Source: Crenobacter caeni (GTDB lineage: Bacteria; Pseudomonadota; Gammaproteobacteria; Burkholderiales; Chromobacteriaceae). Taken from it: DNA of 64,000 bases. Shown piece by piece: positions 8,292 to 15,928 of the stretch. The stretch spans positions 186,001 through 250,000 of the forward strand of contig NZ_JAAGAA010000004.1 in assembly GCF_010435965.1 (NCBI RefSeq), read 5' to 3'. Position 1 is the first letter of the stretch, and each line of letters begins with the position of its first letter. The position numbers and the translations under genes are program-made. The notes below the pieces were generated by a model. It saw nothing but the letters and a program-made list of their open reading frames with translations. It was not told where the DNA came from and ran no database searches.

Positions 8292-9607
8292 CGACGCTCG
8301 CCCAGAAACTGGATGCGCGCTTCGCGCTGACGGCGCAGCACACGAGCGTGCGCCAGGAATTGATCGCCGGGCTGACCACCTTCACCACCATGGCGTATAT
8401 GGTCGCGGTGGTGCCGGGCATGCTCGCCAAGGCGGGGTTGCCGTTTGGCGCCGCGCTGACCGCGGTGATCGTGATGACGGTGCTGACCACGCTGGCGATG
8501 GGGCTCTACACCAACCGTCCCTTCGTGCTGGGGCCGGGCCTGGGTAGCGTCGCCATCTATTCCTACACCCTGCTCGGTGGCGGCGTGCCGCTGGCGGTCG
8601 CCAACGGCATCGTGCTGGTCAGCGGCCTGCTCTTCATGGCGGTTTCCTTCCTGGGCGTGCGCGACTTCGTGGTGCGGGTGATCCCGCACGGGGTCAAGGT
8701 GTCGGTCGGCGTCGGCATCGGCCTCTTTATCGCGCTGCTCGGCTGCAAGCAGGCGGGCATCGTCGTCGCCGACGCCAAAAAGAACGTGCTGGTGTTCGGC
8801 GACTTGTCCGCACCTGCGACCCTGCTCGCGATCGCCGGCTTCTTCCTGGTGCTCGGCCTGTCGGTGCGCAAGGTGCGCGGCGCGATCATCCTCGCCATCG
8901 CGCTGATCACGTTGGCCGCCTTGCCGATGGGGCTGACCCGGCTGCCGGCGTCGCCCCTGTCCATGCCCGAGTCGATCTCGGCGCTGGCCTGGCAGGTCGA
9001 TCTCGTCTCCGCGCTGTCGCCGGCCTACCTGCCGTTCCTGCTCGCGTTCTTCATCCCGGACTTCTTCTCGACGCTGGGTACCCTGCTCGGGGTCGGTGCG
9101 CAGGCGGGCTACCTCGACAAGGACGGCAACCTGCCGGGTATCGACCGCAACTTCCACGTCGACTCGACCGCCACCGCCGCCGGCGCCTTGCTGTCGTGCC
9201 CGGTGTTGACGACCTACGTCGAGAGTTCGGCCGGGGTTGAGGCGGGCGGGCGCACCGGGCTGACTGCCATCTTTGCCGCGCTGTGCTTCGCGCTCGCGCT
9301 GTTCGCGGCGCCCTTGGCCGGGATGATCCCGACCGCCGCCACCGCGCCGGTGCTGATCTATATCGGCGTCGGCATGATGGCGTCGATCCGCAAGGTGAAC
9401 TTCGACGACGTCACCGAATGCCTGCCGGCCTTCGTCTGTGTCGCGGTGAGCATCTTCAGCTTCAACGCGGGCAACGGTATCGCCGCGGCGATGCTGGTGT
9501 ACGCGTTCATGAAGCTCGCGACCGGCCGTTACCGCGAGGATCACTGGTCGGTGTACGCGATCGCCTTGCTGATGGTGTACTACTTTTCCATCGTCGCGCG
9601 GCATTGA
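8288..9607 (+). CDS. NCS2 family purine permease (AzgA-like: adenine/guanine/hypoxanthine)
   Basis: This 439-residue inner-membrane protein has about 12-14 hydrophobic segments and the NCS2/AzgA signature near the N-terminus (TTFTTMAYMVAVVPGML), followed by LGPGLGSVAIYSYTLL, where AzgA proteins have the GMGLNAYF block. The C-terminal half has DFFSTLGTLLGVG, and STATAAGALLSCPVLTTYVESSAGVEAGGRTGL, the TTxxESAAGV-type motif of this subgroup. It should import a purine base by proton symport. Its ATG overlaps the stop of the deaminase gene (ATGA), so both are translated from one mRNA. Substrate choice among adenine, guanine and hypoxanthine cannot be read from sequence alone. No terminator with a T-run follows it within 30 bases. 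Confidence 0.85.
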   Translation: MTTLAQKLDARFALTAQHTSVRQELIAGLTTFTTMAYMVAVVPGMLAKAGLPFGAALTAVIVMTVLTTLAMGLYTNRPFVLGPGLGSVAIYSYTLLGGGVPLAVANGIVLVSGLLFMAVSFLGVRDFVVRVIPHGVKVSVGVGIGLFIALLGCKQAGIVVADAKKNVLVFGDLSAPATLLAIAGFFLVLGLSVRKVRGAIILAIALITLAALPMGLTRLPASPLSMPESISALAWQVDLVSALSPAYLPFLLAFFIPDFFSTLGTLLGVGAQAGYLDKDGNLPGIDRNFHVDSTATAAGALLSCPVLTTYVESSAGVEAGGRTGLTAIFAALCFALALFAAPLAGMIPTAATAPVLIYIGVGMMASIRKVNFDDVTECLPAFVCVAVSIFSFNAGNGIAAAMLVYAFMKLATGRYREDHWSVYAIALLMVYYFSIVARH

Positions 9608-9721
9608 GCGGACGGGCACTAGGGGGAATCCCCAACGGCCCATACGCTTGAAATAAAATGCGATTGTACTTTATCCTTTGTAGATAGATTTCAATAACAA
9701 TCATTTGCAAAGGAGAAGCGC
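9608..9721 (+). promoter_or_regulatory. AT-rich leader of the dicarboxylate/anion symporter gene
   Basis: This 114-base gap is far richer in A and T than its surroundings. It holds a -10-like TAAAAT (9654-9659) and the segment CAATAACAATCATTTGC (9692-9708), which matches 12 of 19 positions of the classic Fur box when aligned on AATCATT. The ribosome-binding site AAAGGAGAAG sits 4-12 bases before the ATG at 9722. Promoter location is tentative because no convincing -35 pairs with the -10. Confidence 0.35.
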
Positions 9722-11188
9722 ATGAACGTGGTTTCCGTCCACCGCGCCGAAGTGAAGCAGGAAATGGGCTGGACAGCGTGGGCAGGCTTCGCGCTGGGTC
9801 TGGCCTTGCTGTTGTCGACCTGGGTGCTGCCCGCGCCGGGCGGCATGAGCGCCGAAGCCTGGCATTGCGTCGGGCTCGCGCTGTTGATGGCCACCTGGTG
9901 GTCGACCGAGGCGATCCCGATCCCGGCGACCGCCTTGCTGCCCATCCTGCTCATCCCGCTACTGGGTCTGGGTTCGATCAAGAGCGCGTCCGCGCCCTAC
10001 GCGAACCCGACCATCTTCCTGTTCCTCGGCGGCTTCATCCTCGGCCTCGCGCTCGAGCGCTGGAACCTGCACAAGCGCATCGCGCTGATGACGCTGCGCG
10101 CGGTGGGCTACCAGCCGCGCCGCCAGGTCGCCGGCTTCATGATCGCGACCGGCTTTGTCAGCATGTGGGTGAGCAATACCGCGACCACCATCATGATGCT
10201 GCCGATCGGCCTGTCGGTGATCGGCCTTCTGATGCAGGACAAGGAGACCGACGAGCAGGAAGCGTTCGCGACCGCCTTGCTGTTGGGCATCGCGTACGCG
10301 GCGAGCGTCGGCGGCATCGCCACCTTGATCGGCACGCCGCCCAACGCGCTGCTGGCGGCCTTCCTCAAGGACAGCTACGGCGTGCATATCGGTTTTGGCC
10401 AGTGGATGCTGATCGGCGTGCCGGTGTCGGTAGGCATGCTCGCCTTTACCTGGTGGTGGCTGACGCGCAAGGGCTTCACGGTCGACACCGGCAAGGCCGG
10501 GTCGCTGATCCAGCGGGAACTGGACGCGCTGGGGCCGATGAGTCGTGCCGAGAAGATGGTCGCCGTGGTGTTCGTGCTCACCAGCCTCGCCTGGGTGTTC
10601 CAGCCGCAGCTCAAGGCGCTGCTGCCGGCGGTCAACGACACCAGCATCGCGATGGCGGCGGCGCTCGCGCTCTTTTGCATCCCGGTCGACGCCAAGAAAC
10701 GGGTATTCCTGATGAGCTGGGAACACGCGGCCAAGGTGCCGTGGGGCGTGCTGCTGCTGTTCGGCGGCGGCCTGTCGCTGGCCGGCGTGATCTCGAGCTC
10801 GGGCCTGGCCCAGTGGATCGCTACGGCTTTGGGTTCGCTCTCCGGGCTGGAGGGCATCCTGCTGGTGCTGTTGGTCGTCGGCGTGATCATCTTCCTCACC
10901 GAAGTGACGTCGAACACCGCGACCGCCGCCGCCTTCCTGCCGCTGTTGGGCGCGCTCGCCGTCGCACAGGGGCTGCCGCCCGAGATGCTGGCGATCCCGG
11001 CGGCGATTGCGGCGAGTTGCGCGTTCATGATGCCGGTGGCGACGCCGCCCAACGCCATCGTGTTCGGCACCGGCCACATGCATATCGGTGCGATGATACG
11101 CAACGGTTTCGCGCTCAACCTGTTCGGCATCGTCTTCGTGTCGGCGCTCAGTTACGCGCTGGTCGGCGTGATCTGGACGGTGGCCTGA
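9722..11188 (+). CDS. DASS/SLC13 family sodium:dicarboxylate (or anion) symporter
   Basis: The 488-residue product has about 12 hydrophobic segments and the paired motifs of the DASS family: SNTATTIMMLPIGLS (first SNT motif, about residue 150) with IGTPPNALL, and the repeat near the C-terminus TSNTATAAAFLPLLGA with ATPPNAIVFG. These SNT/P-N-A pairs form the sodium and carboxylate sites. Likely substrates are C4-dicarboxylates or related organic anions; sulfate or tartrate-type anions are possible. It is preceded by its own AT-rich leader and ends 18 bases before a strong intrinsic terminator, so it appears to be a single-gene unit. Length and topology are normal. Confidence 0.9.
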   Translation: MNVVSVHRAEVKQEMGWTAWAGFALGLALLLSTWVLPAPGGMSAEAWHCVGLALLMATWWSTEAIPIPATALLPILLIPLLGLGSIKSASAPYANPTIFLFLGGFILGLALERWNLHKRIALMTLRAVGYQPRRQVAGFMIATGFVSMWVSNTATTIMMLPIGLSVIGLLMQDKETDEQEAFATALLLGIAYAASVGGIATLIGTPPNALLAAFLKDSYGVHIGFGQWMLIGVPVSVGMLAFTWWWLTRKGFTVDTGKAGSLIQRELDALGPMSRAEKMVAVVFVLTSLAWVFQPQLKALLPAVNDTSIAMAAALALFCIPVDAKKRVFLMSWEHAAKVPWGVLLLFGGGLSLAGVISSSGLAQWIATALGSLSGLEGILLVLLVVGVIIFLTEVTSNTATAAAFLPLLGALAVAQGLPPEMLAIPAAIAASCAFMMPVATPPNAIVFGTGHMHIGAMIRNGFALNLFGIVFVSALSYALVGVIWTVA

Positions 11189-11206
11189 GCCGGATCCCTT
11201 TCAAAG

Positions 11207-11245
11207 CAAAACCCCTGCCGATTTGGCAGGGGTTTTGTGTTTTTT
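11207..11245. terminator. Bidirectional intrinsic terminator between convergent genes
   Basis: A perfect 13-bp stem (11207-11219 with 11225-11237, loop GATTT) has T-rich tails on both strands: TGTGTTTTTT on the plus strand and TTTGAAAG, preceded by the TTTTG of the stem, on the minus strand. It separates the symporter gene (plus) from msrC (minus), which end 18 and 16 bases away. Confidence 0.9.
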
Positions 11246-11252
11246 GGGGCGG

Positions 11253-11747
11253 TCAGCCCTGCGCGCTCAGGCAGGGCGCAAAGAGCGGAATCAGCGTCTC
11301 CAGCGCGGCGCGGTCGGTGTCGTCGAAGTCGGCCAGATGTACCGAATCGATGTCGAGCACCGCGGCGACGCGGCCGGCGCTGTCGGTGAGCGGCACCACG
11401 ATCTCGGAGCGCGACAGCGACGAGCACGCGATATGGCCGGGGAAGGCGTCGACGTCGGCGACCACCAGCGTTTCATTTTTCGCCCACGCGCTGCCGCATA
11501 CGCCGCGCCCGTGCGGGATGCGCGTGCACGCGACCGGCCCCTGGAAGGGGCCGAGCACCAGCGTGTCGCCGACCACCCGGTAAAAGCCGACCCAGTGCCA
11601 GCCGAAGGCTTCCTTCAGCGCGGCGGATACGTTCGCCATCACCGCGATGGCGTCCTCTTCGGACCCGATCAGGGCGGCGAGTTGCGGCAAGAGTTCGCGG
11701 TAGCGGCCGGCCTTGTCGGCGGCGGTAAGGGTCAAGGTAGTGGACAT
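11253..11747 (-). CDS. msrC: Free methionine-(R)-sulfoxide reductase (GAF domain)
   Basis: This 164-residue cytoplasmic enzyme reduces free L-methionine-(R)-sulfoxide using cysteine/thioredoxin chemistry. It is a single GAF domain of the YebR/fRMsr type. The family's cysteines are present in CTRIPHGRGVCGSAW (two Cys) and HIACSSLSRSEIVVP (third Cys), and VLDIDS near the C-terminus closes the ligand pocket. The preceding helix carries WVGFYRV, where the family has the conserved NWVGFY. The ATG at 11747 gives the common N-terminus. Its upstream neighbour, an alpha/beta hydrolase gene, ends one base before this start, so the two form an operon. The gene ends at the bidirectional terminator. Confidence 0.92.
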   Translation of the reverse strand: MSTTLTLTAADKAGRYRELLPQLAALIGSEEDAIAVMANVSAALKEAFGWHWVGFYRVVGDTLVLGPFQGPVACTRIPHGRGVCGSAWAKNETLVVADVDAFPGHIACSSLSRSEIVVPLTDSAGRVAAVLDIDSVHLADFDDTDRAALETLIPLFAPCLSAQG

Positions 11748-11748
11748 T

Positions 11749-12648
11749 TCAGTTTCTTTCTTGTGGATGGGGGGCGGCGAGCGCCTGGCACGCGTGCGCG
11801 AGCGCACGGCCGGAAAACAGCAGCGCCAGGTGGCCGACGCCGGTAAGGGGCACGTCCTGCATGCCGGTGAGCCGCTGGCCGTCCTGCGGGCAGACGAAGT
11901 CGTCGTGCGTCGCGCGCAGCGAGAGCGCGTGCGGCGGCAACGGCCAGCCTGCAAGGGATGTAAGGAAGGGCGAGGCAGGTTCCATCTGCCGCGCGTTGTG
12001 GCCAAAGCCCAGCCGGGCGAGCGCGCTGCCCTGGTGCGGCGTCGCCAGTGTAATGAGTAGCGGCACCGGCGCGTGCGGGTATTGCTTCAGGTAGGTGCGC
12101 GACACCAGCCCACCCATGCTGTGGCCGATCAGCAGCACTTCTTGAGCGCCGGTCGCGGCCTGCACCTCGCGGATGCGGGCAGCCAGTACGCCGGCCAGCG
12201 CGTCGATATCCGCCCACGGCGGGTTCAGGCTGACGGTGGCCACTATATGGCCGGCGGCCTCCAGGCGGCGGCGCCACCACCACCACACGCCGCGGCTGCA
12301 GCCGTAGCCGTGCACCAGCAGCACCACCTGGCGCGCCGGGCGCAGCCTGTCCGGCCGCATCCATAAGCCTTCCAGCGGCAGCAACACGACAAAGCACGCG
12401 AGATACGCAGCGAATTCGGCACCCAGCATCTTCAGCCAGGCCCAAGCGCCCAGTGGCGGCGCGCTGGACGCGTGCGCGCGCGAGAAGCCCCAGATAAACG
12501 CCTGTTGCAGGGCGCGTACGGCGAGCACGGCGGCGAGTGCGAAACCGAAAGCATCAGGCCAGGCGTGCCCCAGCATGCCGTGGCCGATATTGGTCCAGAA
12601 GAGAAGTTCCAGCGCGATCAGCGCGCGTAGCAGCACAGGCATCGTCAT
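11749..12648 (-). CDS. Alpha/beta hydrolase (lipase/esterase-like), membrane-associated
   Basis: The 299-residue product starts with two or three hydrophobic segments (about residues 1-90), then an alpha/beta-hydrolase core. LLVHGYGCSRGVW (near residue 110) is the oxyanion-hole HG motif, and LLIGHSMGGLVSR (near 175) is the nucleophile elbow G-H-S-M-G. HDDFVCPQ supplies the probable catalytic Asp and GVGHLALL the catalytic His. The Tyr/Trp-rich WWWWRRR segment after the HG motif is typical of the triacylglycerol-lipase-like group found in beta- and gammaproteobacteria. Substrate is unknown. The ATG at 12648 is chosen because upstream codons are within the regulatory region of the divergent nitrate operon. 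It is co-directional with and one base upstream of msrC. Confidence 0.8.
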   Translation of the reverse strand: MTMPVLLRALIALELLFWTNIGHGMLGHAWPDAFGFALAAVLAVRALQQAFIWGFSRAHASSAPPLGAWAWLKMLGAEFAAYLACFVVLLPLEGLWMRPDRLRPARQVVLLVHGYGCSRGVWWWWRRRLEAAGHIVATVSLNPPWADIDALAGVLAARIREVQAATGAQEVLLIGHSMGGLVSRTYLKQYPHAPVPLLITLATPHQGSALARLGFGHNARQMEPASPFLTSLAGWPLPPHALSLRATHDDFVCPQDGQRLTGMQDVPLTGVGHLALLFSGRALAHACQALAAPHPQERN

Positions 12649-12707
12649 GGCGGAAGCTTCGCGGCAAACGCCACGGCGCGTCAAGTTGGCGCCTTGGGTG
12701 CACGCCT

Positions 12708-12724
12708 TGCACTTGTGCGGTGCA
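12708..12724 (+). promoter_or_regulatory. Candidate NtrC-binding dyad upstream of nrtA
   Basis: TGCACTTGTGCGGTGCA is a perfect TGCAC-N7-GTGCA inverted repeat, close to the NtrC consensus TGCACC-N5-GGTGCA. It lies about 64-80 bases upstream of the sigma-54 -24 element, a usual enhancer distance. The core GTGCACGCCTTGCAC just upstream could be a second weaker site. Confidence 0.6.
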
Positions 12725-12787
12725 TCAATGGATCGGGCCGGTGTGCTGGCATGCCCGTAGACCTGCATCCATGCGCCTTGCGCTGCT

Positions 12788-12803
12788 TGGCACGCCACTT
12801 GCT
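12788..12803 (+). promoter_or_regulatory. Sigma-54 promoter of the nrtA operon
   Basis: TGGCACGCCACTTGCT matches the sigma-54 -24/-12 consensus TGGCACG-N4-TTGCW without mismatch, with the invariant GG (12789-12790) and GC (12801-12802) exactly 12 bases apart. Transcription should start near 12813-12815, just upstream of the leader hairpins. The same box followed by the same TAAGGATGGG occurs before nirB. Confidence 0.88.
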
Positions 12804-12818
12804 AAGGATGGGGCAAGG

Positions 12819-12862
12819 CCCGCCAACGGCGGCGGGTTTCCAGGCGGACAACGGCGTCCGTC
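12819..12862 (+). promoter_or_regulatory. ANTAR-type tandem hexaloop hairpins (antiterminator) in the nrtA leader
   Basis: Hairpin P1 (12819-12836) has a 6-bp stem CCCGCC/GGCGGG around loop AACGGC. Hairpin P2 (12843-12862) has stem GGCGGAC/GTCCGTC (one G-U) around the identical loop AACGGC. Both loops carry A at position 1 and G at position 4, the invariant pair of ANTAR-protein RNA targets. P2 overlaps the 5' arm of the following terminator, so the two structures exclude each other. NasT, encoded in the same operon, is the expected ligand. Confidence 0.8.
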
Positions 12863-12903
12863 GGCGTGAGCCTCCCAGGGCCTGCGCCGGCGGACGCCTT
12901 TTT
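12853..12903 (+). terminator. Leader (regulated) intrinsic terminator upstream of nrtA
   Basis: A 14-bp GC-rich stem (12853-12866 with 12885-12898, one G-U) is followed directly by five Ts. It sits 26 bases before the nrtA ATG and after the promoter, so it must be bypassed for the operon to be expressed. Its 5' arm begins inside the loop of hairpin P2. Confidence 0.85.
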
Positions 12904-12928
12904 CATGGTTAGACGAAGGAGGCACACG

Positions 12929-14179
12929 ATGGGCATGGACGACAAGGCAGGCAACACGGGCGGCGCGCGCCGCGACTTCCTCAGGGGCGCCGTTGCGGTG
13001 CTGGGTGCGGTGCTGGCGCCAACGCTGCCGGGCGTCGCGCAGGCGGCAGCGTTGAAACCCGAGAAGACCGAGGTGAAAGTCGGCTTCATCCCGCTGACCG
13101 ACTGCGCGTCGGTGATTGTCGCCTCGAAGATGGGCTTCGACAAGAAGTACGGCATCACCATCGTCCCCTCCAAGGAGGCGAGCTGGGCCGCGGTGCGCGA
13201 CAAACTGGTCAACGGCGAACTCGACGCGTCGCACGCCCTGTACGGGCTGGTTTACGGCGTGCACCTGGGCATCGGCGGGCAGAAGAAGGACATGGCCGTG
13301 CTGATGACGCTCAACCAGAACGGGCAGGGCATCACCCTCTCCAAGCAGCTCAAGGACAAGGGCGTGACCAGCGGCGCGACGCTGGCCAAACTCGTCAAGG
13401 CCGAGCCGCGCGAGTACACCTTCGCGCAGACCTTCCCGACTGGCACCCACGCGATGTGGCTCTACTACTGGCTGGCCGCGCAGGGCATCGACCCCATGCG
13501 CGAAGTGAAAACCATCGTGGTGCCGCCGCCGCAGATGGTCGCCAATATGCGCGTCGACAATATGGACGGCTACTGCGTGGGCGAGCCGTGGAACGCGCGC
13601 GCGATCGCCGACAACATCGGCTTTACCGTCGCCACCACTCAGCAGGTGTGGCCGGATCACCCGGAAAAGGTGCTCGGCACCACCGGCGACTGGGTCAGGC
13701 AGAACCCGAACACCGCGCGCGCGCTGGTCGCCGCGCTGCTTGAGGCGTCACGCTATATCGACGAGCCGAAAAACCGCCCGGCGGTGGCGCGCATGATCGC
13801 CGACAAGGCCTATGTGAACGCTCCGGCGCCGGTGATCGAGGGGCGCTTTACCGGCGCCTACGAAGACGGGCTCGGGCGTAAGTGGCAGGACGCGAAGCCC
13901 ATGAAGTTCTTCGACGGCGGCAAGGTCAACTTCCCCTACCTGTCCGACGGCATGTGGTTTTTGACCCAGCACAAGCGCTGGGGCCTGATCAAGGCCGACC
14001 CGGACTACCTGGGCGTCGCCCGCCAGATCAACCAGCTGGCCGTCTACCGCGATGCGGCGAAGCTCGCCGGCGTGCCGGTGCCCAAGTCCGAGATGCGCGC
14101 ATCGAAGCTGATCGACGGTGTGGTGTGGGACGGCAAGAACCCGGCGGCGTACGCGGCCAGCTTCAAGATCAAGGCGTAG
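12929..14179 (+). CDS. nrtA: Nitrate ABC transporter substrate-binding protein (Tat-exported NrtA/NasF type)
   Basis: The 416-residue product binds nitrate (possibly nitrite) in the periplasm and hands it to the NrtB permease. The N-terminus has a twin-arginine signal: ARRDFLRG followed by a hydrophobic stretch and the AQA cleavage region. The mature part has NrtA/CmpA/NasF landmarks: VGFIPLTDCASVIVA, KEASWAAVRDKLVNGELDASHAL, TFPTGTHAMWLYYWLAAQGIDP and MDGYCVGEPWNARAI in order. The ATG at 12929 follows a good AAGGAGG ribosome-binding site, and the longer frame upstream would run through the leader terminator. The same fold is used by the cytoplasmic nitrate sensor NasS, but the Tat signal argues for transport. 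Expression is controlled by the sigma-54 promoter and the antitermination leader. Confidence 0.92.
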   Translation: MGMDDKAGNTGGARRDFLRGAVAVLGAVLAPTLPGVAQAAALKPEKTEVKVGFIPLTDCASVIVASKMGFDKKYGITIVPSKEASWAAVRDKLVNGELDASHALYGLVYGVHLGIGGQKKDMAVLMTLNQNGQGITLSKQLKDKGVTSGATLAKLVKAEPREYTFAQTFPTGTHAMWLYYWLAAQGIDPMREVKTIVVPPPQMVANMRVDNMDGYCVGEPWNARAIADNIGFTVATTQQVWPDHPEKVLGTTGDWVRQNPNTARALVAALLEASRYIDEPKNRPAVARMIADKAYVNAPAPVIEGRFTGAYEDGLGRKWQDAKPMKFFDGGKVNFPYLSDGMWFLTQHKRWGLIKADPDYLGVARQINQLAVYRDAAKLAGVPVPKSEMRASKLIDGVVWDGKNPAAYAASFKIKA

Positions 14180-14189
14180 GGGGTAGACC

Positions 14190-15062
14190 ATGATGAGCAA
14201 GACCCTGGACATCCGCGTGGCAAGGGGCAAGGCGGCTAGGCGTAGCTTGCCGCTGCCGGCACTCCTGGAGCCGCTGCGCTCGCCCTTTGTCGCCGTGACG
14301 CGCACGCTGGTGCCGCCCGCGCTCGGCATCGTCGCTTTTCTGCTTTTGTGGGTGCTGGTCGCGCAGGGCAGCGGCGGCAGCCTGCCTGGGCCTGTCAGTA
14401 CCTGGCGGGCCGCCGTGCTGCTGTTCGCCGACCCCTTCTACCAGAACGGCCCCAACGACCAGGGCATAGGCTGGAACGTGCTGATGTCGCTGGGCCGGGT
14501 CGGCGCGGGCTTCGGCCTCGCCGCGCTTGTCGGCATCCCGCTGGGCTTCATGATCGGCCGCTTCGACTTTCTGGCCCGCATGAGCGCGCCGGTGATCAGC
14601 CTGCTGCGTCCGGTGTCGCCCCTGGCGTGGTTGCCGATCGGCCTTTTGGTGTTCAAGGCGGCGGGGCCCGCGTCGATCTGGGTGATCTTCATCTCCAGCA
14701 TCTGGCCGATGATCCTCAACACCGCGGCTGGCGTGCGCGCGGTGCCGCAGGACTACCTGAACGTCGCGCGGGTGCTGCGCCTGTCCGAATGGAAGGTGTT
14801 CACGGTCATCCTGCTGCCCGCGGCGCTGCCGGCCATGCTCACCGGCGTGCGCCTCGCCGTCGGCGTCGCGTGGCTGGTGATCGTCGCCGCCGAGATGCTG
14901 ACCGGCGGCGTCGGCCTCGGCTTCTGGGTGTGGGACGAGTGGAACAACCTGAACGTCGAACACATCATCATCGCGATTTTCGTCGTCGGCATCGTCGGCC
15001 TCATGCTCGAGCAGGCGCTGGTCTGGCTCGCACGCAAGGCAAGCTTCGGGGAGGAACACTGA
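14190..15062 (+). CDS. nrtB: Nitrate ABC transporter permease
   Basis: This 290-residue inner-membrane protein is the transmembrane subunit of the nitrate importer. About six hydrophobic helices are visible between residues 45 and 280. The BPD (EAA-like) loop that contacts the ATPase is present as NVARVLRLSEWKVFTVILLPAALPAML. Other NrtB-like text is GIGWNVLMSLGRVGAGF and VAWLVIVAAEMLTGGVGLGFWVWDEWNNLN, the latter very characteristic of NrtB/CmpB. It starts 10 bases after nrtA and ends one base before the ATPase gene start. There is one permease gene only, so the transporter probably uses a homodimer. Confidence 0.93.
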   Translation: MMSKTLDIRVARGKAARRSLPLPALLEPLRSPFVAVTRTLVPPALGIVAFLLLWVLVAQGSGGSLPGPVSTWRAAVLLFADPFYQNGPNDQGIGWNVLMSLGRVGAGFGLAALVGIPLGFMIGRFDFLARMSAPVISLLRPVSPLAWLPIGLLVFKAAGPASIWVIFISSIWPMILNTAAGVRAVPQDYLNVARVLRLSEWKVFTVILLPAALPAMLTGVRLAVGVAWLVIVAAEMLTGGVGLGFWVWDEWNNLNVEHIIIAIFVVGIVGLMLEQALVWLARKASFGEEH

Positions 15063-15063
15063 A

Positions 15064-15858
15064 ATGGAACGTTACGTCGAGCTAGACCAGGTCGGCATGC
15101 ACTTTGACGGCAAGAAGGGGCGCTTTGTCGCGCTCAAGGACGTGAACCTGACCATCGCCCGCGGCGAGTTCGTCTCGCTGATCGGCCACTCCGGTTGCGG
15201 CAAGTCGACCGTGCTCAACCTGATCGCCGGCCTGCTGCTGCCGACCGACGGCATCGCGCTCGCCAATGGGCGCGAGATCGCGGGCCCAGGGCCTGACCGC
15301 GCGGTAGTGTTCCAGAACCACAGCCTGCTGCCGTGGCTCTCCTGCTGGGGCAACGTGCACCTGGCGGTCGAGCGGGTGTTCGGTGCGCGCGAGACGCTCG
15401 CGCAACTGGCCGAACGCACCGACGCGGCGCTCGCGCTGGTCGGCCTCAGCCACGCCCGCGACAAGCACCCGCACGAGGTGTCCGGCGGCATGAAGCAGCG
15501 GGTCGGCATCGCGCGGGCACTGGCGATGGCACCCAAGGTGCTGCTGCTGGACGAACCCTTCGGCGCGCTGGACGCGCTGACGCGCGCCCATCTGCAGGAC
15601 GAGCTGATGGGCATCGTCGCGAACACCGGCAGCACGGTGGTGATGGTCACCCACGACGTCGACGAGGCGGTGCTGCTGTCCGACCGCATCGTGATGATGA
15701 GCAACGGCCCGGCGGCGACCATCGGCGACATCCTCGAGGTGCCGCTTGCGCGTCCTCGCGACCGCCTCGCGCTCGCGGCCGACCCCGAGTACCAGCGCCT
15801 TCGCGCCGAAGTGCTCGACTTCCTGTACCGCCGCCACGCACGGCCTGAAGCCGCGTAA
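15064..15858 (+). CDS. nrtD: Nitrate ABC transporter ATP-binding protein (NrtD type)
   Basis: The 264-residue ATPase powers nitrate import. All nucleotide-binding motifs are intact: Walker A GHSGCGKST (near residue 43), Q-loop VFQNHSLLPWLSCWGNV, signature VSGGMKQRVGIARALA, Walker B VLLLDEPFGALD, and the H-loop VTHDVDEAV. The protein has a single nucleotide-binding domain with no extra C-terminal substrate-binding domain, so it is NrtD/NasD type rather than the fused NrtC. It begins one base after nrtB. A short hairpin lies between it and nasT. Confidence 0.92.
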   Translation: MERYVELDQVGMHFDGKKGRFVALKDVNLTIARGEFVSLIGHSGCGKSTVLNLIAGLLLPTDGIALANGREIAGPGPDRAVVFQNHSLLPWLSCWGNVHLAVERVFGARETLAQLAERTDAALALVGLSHARDKHPHEVSGGMKQRVGIARALAMAPKVLLLDEPFGALDALTRAHLQDELMGIVANTGSTVVMVTHDVDEAVLLSDRIVMMSNGPAATIGDILEVPLARPRDRLALAADPEYQRLRAEVLDFLYRRHARPEAA

Positions 15859-15876
15859 GCCGGCAACCACGCCGCC

Positions 15877-15894
15877 GTGCCCGTTTCCGGGCAC
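15877..15894 (+). other. Hairpin between the transporter ATPase gene and nasT
   Basis: GTGCCCG-TTTC-CGGGCAC forms a perfect 7-bp stem with a 4-base loop. No T-run follows directly (TGCGTTTGC), so it is more likely an mRNA stability or processing element than a terminator. It could lower nasT expression relative to the transporter genes. Confidence 0.4.
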
Positions 15895-15928
15895 TGCGTT
15901 TGCTTTGGCAGGCAGAGGAGGATTCACC

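Noticed and set aside
12929-14179. Calling this gene NasS (cytoplasmic nitrate sensor) rather than NrtA
   Set aside because: The Tat signal and the position before a permease and an ATPase gene fit the transporter subunit better.
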